This document shows, in pieces, positions 17,704-26,619 of a DNA stretch of 64,000 nucleotides. Source of the DNA: Clostridiales bacterium (GTDB lineage: Bacteria > Bacillota > Clostridia > Christensenellales > Borkfalkiaceae). Location of the stretch: assembly GCA_015055805.1 (NCBI GenBank), contig SVHN01000003.1, forward strand, positions 23,924-87,923. The letters run 5' to 3'. A program made the translations under genes and the position numbers. The notes under the pieces are model-generated. The model was not told where the DNA came from. It saw only the letters and a program-made list of their open reading frames with translations, and did no database searches. The number at the start of each line of letters is the position of its first letter. Position 1 is the first letter of the stretch.

Positions 17704-18998
17704 TTTTTTATCCCTCTCTTTATAATTGAAATTATCGGAACAGGATTTAATCCTTTAATCATTAAAATATTATTTCTTCTTATTGGCTTAATTATGAACC
17801 CCATAACTACGTTTGTAAATATTTGAGTTACAAGTGACGCAAACGCTGCGCCCATTATACCCCATATTGGTATAAAAATAAAATTCAAAGCTACGTTTGT
17901 TAACGCTCCAGACAAATTTATAACCCATAAATATTTTTGTTTTTCTTCTGCCAAGATCCAAACGTTTCGAACAGAGCCTAAATAAGAAAACGTTGAATAC
18001 CAAACTATTAACCGCAAAGCATTAACCGACGCAAAATACTGTTCACCATACAATATTTTAACAATTAGTTCAGCAAAAACAGTTATCCCAATACATTGAA
18101 TTAAGGAAAAGTAAATTATAACTGAATAAAATCTTGTCACGTTAAATTCGAAAGCCTCTTGACTAACGTTTTTACTTTCCAAGACCTTCGGTCGCAAAGA
18201 ATCGATTATTGCATTAAAAACAAACCCTGTCACGCCTGCGCAAGTACACGCCGCGGCATAAAACCCTGCAGCAGAATCGTCAATCATATTTTTTAGCATT
18301 ATCTTATCTGTTTGCGCAAATATTGCCACCATCATCCCTGAAATGATGTAATATTTACTTCTTGAAAACATATTTTTTGCTCTTTCAATCGAAAAGCGCA
18401 GACTTGATGATTTTTGCCTATTATACAATATAATCAAGACAAATGCAATAATAAAATAGTCAATAACTTGCGACAATGCAAACATGTACACGCTTTTTCC
18501 AGTCACAAGCAAGTAAACTTTATAAATGGAAACAATAACGTATGCTACAAGCATTGTAATAGACGTATATTTTGATTTAAGTTTTGCTTGAAACCAATAC
18601 TGAATCATTTCTAGTGCTTGAAACACTAAAACAACACTATGCAAAGCGCAAACTATAATTGTTTCTGTTTCATTGCCGTTCATCAGCCATACAAACGACA
18701 TTATGCCAACGATACAAAGTAAACTAGAAACAAAACTTAAAACAAGGGCTGTCCCAAGTATTTCCCCCTCTTCTTCGGGCTTGGCGTTTACTATTTCGCG
18801 CACTAATATACCGGATAATCCCAGTTGCATTATTGGAACAACAAACGCAACTAATGACGACGCGTAATTAATGAGTCCATAATTCGACGGGCCTAAATAC
18901 CTTGCTGTAATAGAACCTATTACAAGCGATACTATCGATTGAACTACTCTACAAACAATTATCCATGATGCGTTTTTTACAACTTTATTGTTCAGCAT
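17700..18998 (-). CDS. Wzx-type oligosaccharide flippase
   Basis: 432 residues, about 12 membrane helices, of the polysaccharide transport (PST/MOP) superfamily. The N-terminus NASWIIVCRVVQSIVSLVIG and the early TARYLGPSNYGLINYASSLV are typical of Wzx proteins. It should flip undecaprenyl-linked repeat units across the membrane before polymerisation by the Wzy protein two genes upstream. It overlaps the following licD by 4 bases. The gene is AT-rich like the rest of the middle of the locus. Confidence 0.88.
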   Translation of the reverse strand: MLNNKVVKNASWIIVCRVVQSIVSLVIGSITARYLGPSNYGLINYASSLVAFVVPIMQLGLSGILVREIVNAKPEEEGEILGTALVLSFVSSLLCIVGIMSFVWLMNGNETETIIVCALHSVVLVFQALEMIQYWFQAKLKSKYTSITMLVAYVIVSIYKVYLLVTGKSVYMFALSQVIDYFIIAFVLIILYNRQKSSSLRFSIERAKNMFSRSKYYIISGMMVAIFAQTDKIMLKNMIDDSAAGFYAAACTCAGVTGFVFNAIIDSLRPKVLESKNVSQEAFEFNVTRFYSVIIYFSLIQCIGITVFAELIVKILYGEQYFASVNALRLIVWYSTFSYLGSVRNVWILAEEKQKYLWVINLSGALTNVALNFIFIPIWGIMGAAFASLVTQIFTNVVMGFIIKPIRRNNILMIKGLNPVPIISIIKRGIKK

Positions 18999-19010
18999 TA
19001 ATTGGCCTCG

Positions 19011-20219
19011 CTATATTGATTCATACAAGCAAACATATTCTAAAAACTTCTTGTTTTTATCAAAATCTTTCGCTCTTTTTATGCACGACACTTTCAAATA
19101 TGGTTTTTCTTTATATATTCGCAAGATTTCTCTTTCTAAGGCATCTACATCATTTTTTTCAACAACCATACCACAAGTAGCATCAACTATTTCAGGGCTC
19201 CCGCCAGTTCTAAAAGTTAATACGGGTAATCCACATGCTAATGCTTCAATATTTACAGTAGGAAAGTTTTCTTCTCTAGTAGGATTAACGAACAAATCAC
19301 AGGCTGAATAAATTTCTGCGAGTTCTTGTTGATTATTAGTACTGTGAATAGAAATAATTTCGATAGGCAAAAGTTTATCCACATGTTCACTCGTTCCAAC
19401 TAAAACAATTTTAAATCTGTCGTCTAATCGTTTTGATAGTTCAATAAACACGTCAAGTCCCTTTTTTTCTCCCCAACCAAAAGCAACACCCAAAATAACA
19501 AACTTATCATTCAAATTATACTTTTGTCTAAAATTGCTATTAGTTGGTTTAAATATAGACAAATCTATACCATTATTTATCACCTTAACGGGATATTCTT
19601 TCAAAAAGGATTGTTTTACAAGCCCCGCAAGCCACTTCGACGGTGTTACTAAAGTCATATTTTCAACTCCAGTAAACCACTTTTTCTTCATTGAATACAT
19701 ATTTTTTGAATTATCTCGATATACTTTGGGGTAATCAGAAATCGACGAACAGTGATGACAACCTGTTTTCCACTTTTCACAGCCTTTCATGTCAAAATGT
19801 GCACATTGTCCTGTAAAGGTCCAGCAGTCATGCAACGTCCAAATAGTACGGATATTATGCTTTTTTATATATTTAAATAGTATAGGAAAGTTTATAACAA
19901 AACTATGTAAATTATGAAGATGAATAACATCTGGTTTCCATCTTTTAATTTTTCTAATTAGATTCTTTGTTGCTATATAGGAATAACATCCATTTTTTCC
20001 ACGCATTTTTCCAAACAAAGCATGTATAAAATTTGACAATTTACTTGAATATAGCTCATGACCTTTAGGAATTTCTGGTGCATCAGTCTTCACTTTTGAA
20101 TAACATCTTGTTGAAAAAGTTCTAACTTGATGTCCTCTACTTCTAGCACAATCTGCTATTTGTAGCATTATTTTTCCAGTACTGCCATAATGTATCATAT
20201 TAAGTTCAACAATACGCAT
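19011..20219 (-). CDS. GT4 glycosyltransferase, type with HNLH and Cys cluster
   Basis: 402 residues from the ATG at 20219; the in-frame GTG three codons earlier overlaps the previous gene's end. It is a GT-B fold enzyme. N-terminal acceptor domain: VIHLHNLHSFVINFP and TIWTLHDCWTFTGQCAHFD followed by a cysteine group (CEKW..CHHC). C-terminal donor domain: VILGVAFGWGEKKGLDVFIE and NPTREENFPTVNIEALACGL. The E-x7-E element is that of retaining family GT4. It closely resembles the enzyme at 25435-26619 block by block, so the two are likely duplicates with different specificity. Sugar not known. Confidence 0.87.
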   Translation of the reverse strand: MRIVELNMIHYGSTGKIMLQIADCARSRGHQVRTFSTRCYSKVKTDAPEIPKGHELYSSKLSNFIHALFGKMRGKNGCYSYIATKNLIRKIKRWKPDVIHLHNLHSFVINFPILFKYIKKHNIRTIWTLHDCWTFTGQCAHFDMKGCEKWKTGCHHCSSISDYPKVYRDNSKNMYSMKKKWFTGVENMTLVTPSKWLAGLVKQSFLKEYPVKVINNGIDLSIFKPTNSNFRQKYNLNDKFVILGVAFGWGEKKGLDVFIELSKRLDDRFKIVLVGTSEHVDKLLPIEIISIHSTNNQQELAEIYSACDLFVNPTREENFPTVNIEALACGLPVLTFRTGGSPEIVDATCGMVVEKNDVDALEREILRIYKEKPYLKVSCIKRAKDFDKNKKFLEYVCLYESI

Positions 20220-20221
20220 AC

Positions 20222-21409
20222 CTAGCACCTACTATTTATAAACTCAACTATATTTTTTGCAATTTTATCGTAAGTTTGATTTTCACTTAAATATTTTATA
20301 GCATTAATCGCCTTTTCTCTGCGATTGGCTAAAGAATCGCTAAATACTCTTTTAACTGCAGTCATTATCCCCTCAGCTGTCATTTCATCAATCAAATACA
20401 AAAATTCGTTATATGCTTTAGGTAGAGTTTTAAATTTACTAGTCAAAACACTCTTACCTGTAAGAATATAATCAACAAGCTTAGATGGAAAAGTGTAGTT
20501 TTCAATATATCGATCAATCTTTCTTGGATTGATCAAAAGATCATATTGAGATAAAATATTAATAGTATCCTCAGGATCAAATCTGCCATGAAAAATTATA
20601 TTCTTAAATTTTTGCGAATAAAGGCGAACTTTCGTTTCCTCTTCCCCGTAACCATACAAATGAAGCTGATAATCATCACCTAGCGAAACAAAGGCATCTA
20701 GCAGCTCTTGTATCCCATTATATTTCATTAAAGAGCCAGCATAAACAACTTTTTTTATATCGGTTTCACGCAAAACAGGGAGTTCCGAAATCAAAGGAAG
20801 ATCCTCTTCATTACAACCTATAGCAAATTCCAAACAAGGCATACTTGTCCCTAATTCCTTTTGCACCTCATTCGTAAATGTTATTAGTCCGTCGAATTTT
20901 TTTAGTTGTTTTTGCCCTATCCTAAATGCTTTTTTCTTTAACTGATTTAATAGTCCCTTCCTTTTACAAAACGTCTCCGTAAACGCTGTGTCTATCGTTA
21001 TACTATAACAATATACATTTGAAAACTTTTTCATTGCCGCACAAGCTACTGCACTTGTAAAAGGGCTATTTTCTATTATTAAAACTATCCTTTCTGTTTT
21101 GCGTGATTTAATATATTGTTTAAGATATTTTTTTAGTTGACTACAAGTCGTGAACAAAGACTTTACTGCACTATTATTTTTTTTATTAACAACAATTAAA
21201 GGCTTTCCTTGCCATATTTCACCACCGCAAAATTCTTGCAATAATCGCTCATCGACATATGATAATGAAATAAAATTTAATTTCCCTTCAACGGCAAGGT
21301 CTATTGATTTTGCAAGATTTAATGAAAACTTATTTCCCGACACGCATCCTTTGAAATAATTATTAACCATTTCAGGCAATGCATTACATATATAAAAATA
21401 CTTTACCAT
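20222..21409 (-). CDS. GT4-like glycosyltransferase
   Basis: 395 residues. The N-terminal half is unlike the other GT4 enzymes here. The C-terminal half has the GT-B donor site: KKVVYAGSLMKYNGIQELLD, DDYQLHLYGYGEEE, IIFHGRFDPEDTINILSQYD and LVDYILTGKSVLTSKF. It lies between wzy and the next glycosyltransferase with an overlap of a few bases downstream. The linkage made is unknown. It may act on the lipid-linked repeat in the cytoplasm. Confidence 0.82.
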   Translation of the reverse strand: MVKYFYICNALPEMVNNYFKGCVSGNKFSLNLAKSIDLAVEGKLNFISLSYVDERLLQEFCGGEIWQGKPLIVVNKKNNSAVKSLFTTCSQLKKYLKQYIKSRKTERIVLIIENSPFTSAVACAAMKKFSNVYCYSITIDTAFTETFCKRKGLLNQLKKKAFRIGQKQLKKFDGLITFTNEVQKELGTSMPCLEFAIGCNEEDLPLISELPVLRETDIKKVVYAGSLMKYNGIQELLDAFVSLGDDYQLHLYGYGEEETKVRLYSQKFKNIIFHGRFDPEDTINILSQYDLLINPRKIDRYIENYTFPSKLVDYILTGKSVLTSKFKTLPKAYNEFLYLIDEMTAEGIMTAVKRVFSDSLANRREKAINAIKYLSENQTYDKIAKNIVEFINSRC

Positions 21410-21540
21410 ATAGATTTCACTTGTTTAATCCATTTGCTATACAAAATTCTTTTTTATCAAAAACAGATCTCAACTAAAAACAATACAAAAATATCATCAA
21501 CACTAAAAATAATTCTTTTGAATTGTTTATACAAAGTAAA

Positions 21541-22764
21541 TTATACAGCCTTCGTTAAATATTTAGTTGTCGTTCTTTCCCTTTTGACGTTAAAAGCAAC
21601 AGTTATTCCATGTATAAGCCATAAAAAATAGCATTTTACTCCCGGACCAAAAGGAGCTAATTGCTCGAACAATCCGTTAACGTAATAACACAAAGACACA
21701 ACAAAAACCATATAATTCAACCAATCTTTATTTCTTCTGTAATTTTTAATTGAATATACTACAGGAGTTAAAGCCAAAACATTCACAGCAATACCACCCA
21801 CAAGTCCCAATTCTAAGAAAGCATCAAAAAACATGCTTTCAATATAATCTCGACCATGCCCTAAAATAGGTTTTTCCGAAAACCGCTTTGGAAATCCAGA
21901 TAACTGCGTTATCCTTCCTGATGATATATCATCTAACCCTGCTCCGCTTCTATTAGCAAAAATTACTTGTTCTATAAAATCATTTCTAAACGTTTGATTA
22001 AACACTAAAATCCCAACAAACGCTAGAGTAATAAAAACGATAACAAACTTTACACTTTTATTATAACCTTCACCAAACAACACAAAAAGCAATATTATCA
22101 CTAATCCTACTAATGTTGCTCTGCTCTTCATCATAAACAACAACACTATCATCAATAGCGAAGCAACATCAACAAACACAATTGATTTTCCCTTCCTTTT
22201 GCCCGTAAGAAAAAGAGATAAAAAAATTGCAGTTAAAATAATTTGTGATACTGAGTTTTTTGAGCCATATGCATATGCTATATTATTCCATTTAAATCCA
22301 CTAGCTAATATTTCGAAATAAACAAACGTAGCCACTATCATCGATGAAATAATGTAGCAATAACAAATATTCTTAATTTCATCATCTGTTAACAAAAACC
22401 CTGAATTAACTGCAATAGTATAAATAAAAACACTTATTAATATAGGCATTAATAAATTAACACCTAAACCTTCTAGAGATAGAAATTCTAATATTACACA
22501 AATAGAAAAAACAACTCCTAAAAGAAAATAGACATGTGCTTGACTTTTAAAATAAAACCCAATGCGTCTTTTATTTCTTAAAAAAATTAGATACAAAAAA
22601 ACAAATATCCAAGGAGCATACGATAGTAATTTTATATATCTTACACCAATGAGAAAAGGAATCTGGGTTATGTTTGTAAAAAAAACAGCAACTATTATCA
22701 AATAATATAATTTTTTACCCATATATTTCACATCTTCTGTAGTTTCACACAAAATACTAGCCAT
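21541..22764 (-). CDS. Wzy-type polysaccharide polymerase
   Basis: 407 residues with 10-12 membrane helices and a large loop near residues 270-320 containing RSGAGLDDISSGRITQ and PILGHGRDYIE, as in the O-antigen polymerase/ligase (Wzy_C) family. It would join flipped repeat units on the outer face of the membrane. The ATG at 22764 is supported by AGAGGG 8 bases upstream; a later ATG at codon 15 has no good ribosome site. The gene follows a gap of about 300 bases in the operon. Confidence 0.85.
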   Translation of the reverse strand: MASILCETTEDVKYMGKKLYYLIIVAVFFTNITQIPFLIGVRYIKLLSYAPWIFVFLYLIFLRNKRRIGFYFKSQAHVYFLLGVVFSICVILEFLSLEGLGVNLLMPILISVFIYTIAVNSGFLLTDDEIKNICYCYIISSMIVATFVYFEILASGFKWNNIAYAYGSKNSVSQIILTAIFLSLFLTGKRKGKSIVFVDVASLLMIVLLFMMKSRATLVGLVIILLFVLFGEGYNKSVKFVIVFITLAFVGILVFNQTFRNDFIEQVIFANRSGAGLDDISSGRITQLSGFPKRFSEKPILGHGRDYIESMFFDAFLELGLVGGIAVNVLALTPVVYSIKNYRRNKDWLNYMVFVVSLCYYVNGLFEQLAPFGPGVKCYFLWLIHGITVAFNVKRERTTTKYLTKAV

Positions 22765-23060
22765 TCTATAATCCCTCTAATTGAACTTATCCATCTGCTA
22801 ATTATACCACCTTATCCTTACACATGGACTTTTGCCAATTGCTAAAATATAAATTATTATTTTTTCAAATTTTTCTCGCTTATTTAAGCTTGCTAATCGG
22901 TATTTGACATAGCTCTTACATGAAGAGCCTTAATCTGCAATCATTACTTCCAAAGCAATAAACGTTTTTTTAATATACACTCTATACAGCGCATAACAAC
23001 TATTTGTATTTTAAACTGATATTTATTAAAAAAGAAATAGATTTTACATCAATTATTTTA
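22765..23060 (-). promoter_or_regulatory. 296-base gap inside the polysaccharide operon, possible internal promoter
   Basis: No gene was found here. It is very AT-rich. An extended -10 box TGGTATAAT (minus strand, TATAAT at 22801-22806) lies about 38 bases before the wzy start, without a convincing -35 box. A small hairpin, AGCTCTT..AAGAGCC, at 22912-22930 has no T-run. The gap separates the first six genes from the rest of the locus. Confidence 0.35.
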
Positions 23061-23453
23061 TCACTTGTTTAAATCTTTTTTTATTTGCGTTGTAGAAATT
23101 TCAGGTGTTCGCTCCAAATAAACAACTTCCACTCCCTCTTCATTTAAGAAATCAAACTTGCCTTTCCAATCATCCCCCATCACGAAAATATCTACGTGAT
23201 ATTCATGCATATCAGTTCTTTTTTGCTCCCAAGCTTCTTCGGGGATAACAAGATCAACGTATCTTATTGCTTCAAGAAGCTGTTTCCTTTTTTCGTAAGA
23301 AAAGTAACACTTCTTTTGTTTTTTATTCCAGTTAAACTCATCAGTTGACAACACCACAATCAAATAATCGCCCAAAGATTTGGCTCTTCTTAACAAATTT
23401 ATGTGTCCATAGTGTAATAAATCGAACGTGCCGTAAGTTATAACTCTCTTCAT
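23061..23453 (-). CDS. Glycerol-3-phosphate cytidylyltransferase (TagD/GCT type)
   Basis: 130 residues, matching the usual TagD length of about 130. The nucleotide-binding YGTFDLLHYGHINLL has the HxGH pair (14-17); the middle contains VMGDDWKGKFDFL and the end has ISTTQIKKDL, the second signature. It makes CDP-glycerol from CTP and sn-glycerol 3-phosphate. It lies one base downstream of the second LicD gene, which points to a joint function. No TagF-type CDP-glycerol polymerase is seen in the window. Confidence 0.9.
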   Translation of the reverse strand: MKRVITYGTFDLLHYGHINLLRRAKSLGDYLIVVLSTDEFNWNKKQKKCYFSYEKRKQLLEAIRYVDLVIPEEAWEQKRTDMHEYHVDIFVMGDDWKGKFDFLNEEGVEVVYLERTPEISTTQIKKDLNK

Positions 23454-23454
23454 T

Positions 23455-24264
23455 TTATTTAAAATACTCCTTATATGATTTATCTAAATCAATAATACTA
23501 CAATGGTGGTGCGCTACTTGTTTTTCTTTTCGCGGAGGAATCATATAATCGCCATACATTTGCGTTAACAAGTAGTCATATTCTTTTGGTGCCTTCACTT
23601 TCACCCCTTCAAACTCCATCACTACGCCATCACCAAACCATTCTTTTGGAAATATTTCTTTTTCCCCCCACGCTCCAGAAAGATTTGCCACAAGCGAACT
23701 GTTTTTCACAGACTTATATAGCACTTCTCTTTTTTTAACGGCAAACTTATATGGATAAAAAAATGTACCAATCCTTATAAAGTTTCTCTTTATTTTTTTA
23801 ATAATAGATTCTTTCTTCACATAAAAAATCTTTGCTATTAAAATTTTATACAGTAAAGATTTCCTTTCAAAACATTTCTTTTCTCTTTTATTAGTAGGAT
23901 AATAATCCAATGGAAAAATGTCAATATATACCCCGTGATTCATGTTTAAATGCCCAATACTTTCTTCAATAAAAGTAGTTTCTGAATCTCTAATCTTGCA
24001 AAAATTAAATGGACAATTAGGTTCGGTATTTAGCGTTTGAACAAAATACTTTTCATGTAAGATTTTTTGCGCTTTTTGAACAAATATATCATAATCATCA
24101 CGCATCATACATACATCAATGTCGTCATCCCACGGAATAAAACCTTTATGCCTTACCGCCCCCAATAATGTTCCACCTATAACGTAATATTTCAAATTTA
24201 ATTCTTCACAAATTTTTATAAATTCGCAAAAAATATTTAGTTCAATTTGTTTAAGTTTCTCCAT
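23455..24264 (-). CDS. LicD-family phosphotransferase, copy 2 (candidate glycerol-phosphate transferase)
   Basis: 269 residues with the LicD signature IGGTLLGAVRHKGFIPWDDD near residues 29-48 and a second block EFEGVKVKAPKEYDYLLTQ near the end. Copy 1 at 16885 has the same layout but differs widely between motifs. The LicD superfamily includes fukutin-related enzymes that transfer ribitol or glycerol phosphate from CDP donors. Because the next gene makes CDP-glycerol, glycerol phosphate is a reasonable cargo for this copy; phosphocholine remains possible. Confidence 0.82.
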   Translation of the reverse strand: MEKLKQIELNIFCEFIKICEELNLKYYVIGGTLLGAVRHKGFIPWDDDIDVCMMRDDYDIFVQKAQKILHEKYFVQTLNTEPNCPFNFCKIRDSETTFIEESIGHLNMNHGVYIDIFPLDYYPTNKREKKCFERKSLLYKILIAKIFYVKKESIIKKIKRNFIRIGTFFYPYKFAVKKREVLYKSVKNSSLVANLSGAWGEKEIFPKEWFGDGVVMEFEGVKVKAPKEYDYLLTQMYGDYMIPPRKEKQVAHHHCSIIDLDKSYKEYFK

Positions 24265-24279
24265 TTTTGTAATCCTAAA

Positions 24280-25386
24280 TTAATAATTCCTAAATGCCTT
24301 AATATGTTCTTTTGCCATATTTTCGAAAGTATAACCTCTTATTTTTTCTATGTTTTTTTTGCCCATTTGATCTTGCAATTCTTTATTAGTTAAAATTAGT
24401 TCTATTTTTTCAGCAAGAGCATTACCATCGCCAACATCTATTATATAGCCATTTTCGCCGTTTTCAACGAGTTCCAAACCTGCTATACACTTATTTGTAG
24501 TAATCACTGGCAATCCGCAAGACATTGCCTCATTTATTACCAATCCCCACACATCTAGAATCGTCATTAAAACAAAAGTATCTGCGGCATAGTAATATTC
24601 CTTTAGTTCAGCTCTTCCCTTAAAGTCTATAAAATGAAAATTTTCAAGCCCACTATCGTGTAGCATTTTAGCAAATTCTTCATTTGGCTGTCCACCTATT
24701 ATATACCAACCAATATTTTTATTAAGACACTTAGCCGTTCTCATTAAAACATCATACCCTTTACCATATCCATTATGGTACGAAAATCTACCGACCGAAA
24801 TTACAACCTTTTCTTCCGAAATGCCGAGCTTTTTTCTTAAGTCAAGTTTTTCTTCAATAGATATTGGAGTATCAATTATATCGCTAGCATATAACGATGT
24901 AAATGGATATCTTATAATGTTTTCTTTTTTTGCGCCATACGCGATAAAATATTTATCATTTTCTTCGCTTGTACTAAAATATCCCTCTGCTCCTGAAACA
25001 ATATATTTTTTTATACGTTCTTTAATCCCTTTTCCTGAACCAGCAAAACCACCGTCTGCTTCTAAATAGTAAGGAATTTTATGTTTATTCATATATTTGA
25101 CAGCGATAATTCCTGTCGGCGATGCAAAATTTGCAATAATTATCTTATCAAAACGCTCATTTAGTATCTTTTTAATCGAAAAGCAAATGCGATTTGTCTT
25201 AAAAGGAATTCCCTTCAAAAATACCCCTCTAAAGTTTTTAAAATGAAAATCTTTCCACGAATTATCCCTATGCTTAAAAGAACGGTCTGTAAAAACAACT
25301 GTTAAATCGCATAGGTTCCCTAATTCGTTAAAAAAGTCAACCCTATACGGTGACGGGACGTTTGTTGAAAATAATATTTTTAACAT
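24280..25386 (-). CDS. GT4 glycosyltransferase
   Basis: 368 residues, GT-B fold. It begins MLKILFSTNVPSPYRVDFFN, common for enzymes of capsule loci. The donor domain has VVISVGRFSYHNGYGKGYDV, FIDFKGRAELKEYYYAADTF, and NEAMSCGLPVITTNKC with the E-x7-E element partly kept. It sits between a related enzyme and the LicD gene. The donor sugar cannot be read from sequence. Confidence 0.86.
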   Translation of the reverse strand: MLKILFSTNVPSPYRVDFFNELGNLCDLTVVFTDRSFKHRDNSWKDFHFKNFRGVFLKGIPFKTNRICFSIKKILNERFDKIIIANFASPTGIIAVKYMNKHKIPYYLEADGGFAGSGKGIKERIKKYIVSGAEGYFSTSEENDKYFIAYGAKKENIIRYPFTSLYASDIIDTPISIEEKLDLRKKLGISEEKVVISVGRFSYHNGYGKGYDVLMRTAKCLNKNIGWYIIGGQPNEEFAKMLHDSGLENFHFIDFKGRAELKEYYYAADTFVLMTILDVWGLVINEAMSCGLPVITTNKCIAGLELVENGENGYIIDVGDGNALAEKIELILTNKELQDQMGKKNIEKIRGYTFENMAKEHIKAFRNY

Positions 25387-25434
25387 AATGCCTCTTTATA
25401 AACATCTATATTTATTGACTATATAAAATTCAAA

Positions 25435-26619
25435 TTACTTATTGTAATAGCATAAATATTTATGATATTGTTTCGCTTTTTCATACTGCTTAGCTTTTTC
25501 TTGGCACGCTATACTATCAAAACTAATGCCTTCTAACTTTACACAAACATCTTCAATATTGCCAGCACGTACAACTATTCCACATGTTTCATCTACGACT
25601 TCGGGTACCGCAGTCTTGTTGTACACAATCGCAGGCGTTCCGCACGCCATAGCTTCTACTGTAACCATGCCCATTGTTTCTTCATAACTTAAATTCAAAA
25701 ACACATCTGCACAAGAATAAATCTCTGCAAGCTCTTTTGCGCTATTCGTGCGTGTAATTCCTATAATATTTTCAGGCAAACTATTCTTTTGCTGCTCCGA
25801 CAATCCTACAAGTACAATCGCGAAATCTTCACCTATAATTTTAGAGAGTTCTATAAAATCGCTATAACCCTTTTTTTCGTTCCAAACACTCGCAACTCCA
25901 AGTATTATTTTTTTATCAACCAGTCCATATCTTTGTTTGAAATCGCTCTCAGTTGGTTTAAAAACGTCAAGGTCTATACCGTTAGGGATAACTTTGCACT
26001 TATATTCACTTAAATACGAATCTTCGATTTTATCTTTTAACCACAATGACGGAGTTATTATAGTTAAGTTTTTAACACCTGTAAAGGCTGTTTTTTTACG
26101 CAAATAGTTTAGTTTAGCCTTATTGAAAAACATACTAGACGGATAAGTTTTTATTTGTGAGCAATTTTCACATTGAGTTTGCCATTTAGCACAACCCACA
26201 CTATCAAAATGTGCGCAGTGCCCTGTAAACGCCCAGCAATCGTGCAAGGTCCAAATGACGGGCTTATCGGCCCTTTTCAAATAATCAAATAATACTTTAA
26301 CGTTCAAATAATAGCCGTGCAGATTGTGAAGGTGAATAACGTCAGGATTAAATTTTTCTATATCTTTTATCAGTTTGTTTGTTGCCCTTTTCGCATTAAA
26401 ACCTTCATTATCAAAGATTCTTGCTTTTAGAGCATTTAGTTTTACGGAAAAATTAGAGCCTATACGATAAACTTTATCTTTATACTTTTCAGGAACTGTT
26501 TCACGGCCAAAGGCAATACGACACTCATGCCCACTATTTTCTAGCACTTCTAAAATATCCGTGCATATACGCCCCGTACTTTTTATTCCACATACAGAAT
26601 TTATCTGATAAACTTTCAT
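25435..26619 (-). CDS. GT4 glycosyltransferase, paralogue of the enzyme at 19011
   Basis: 394 residues with the same unusual N-terminal blocks as the gene at 19011: VIHLHNLHGYYLNVKVLFDY, WTLHDCWAFTGHCAHFD and the cysteine set (CAKW..CENC). The donor domain has ILGVASVWNEKKGYSDFIEL and NLSYEETMGMVTVEAMACGT. Its start overlaps the end of the upstream WbuB-like gene (26616-26619). The cysteine arrangement could bind a metal, which is an inference. Confidence 0.87.
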   Translation of the reverse strand: MKVYQINSVCGIKSTGRICTDILEVLENSGHECRIAFGRETVPEKYKDKVYRIGSNFSVKLNALKARIFDNEGFNAKRATNKLIKDIEKFNPDVIHLHNLHGYYLNVKVLFDYLKRADKPVIWTLHDCWAFTGHCAHFDSVGCAKWQTQCENCSQIKTYPSSMFFNKAKLNYLRKKTAFTGVKNLTIITPSLWLKDKIEDSYLSEYKCKVIPNGIDLDVFKPTESDFKQRYGLVDKKIILGVASVWNEKKGYSDFIELSKIIGEDFAIVLVGLSEQQKNSLPENIIGITRTNSAKELAEIYSCADVFLNLSYEETMGMVTVEAMACGTPAIVYNKTAVPEVVDETCGIVVRAGNIEDVCVKLEGISFDSIACQEKAKQYEKAKQYHKYLCYYNK

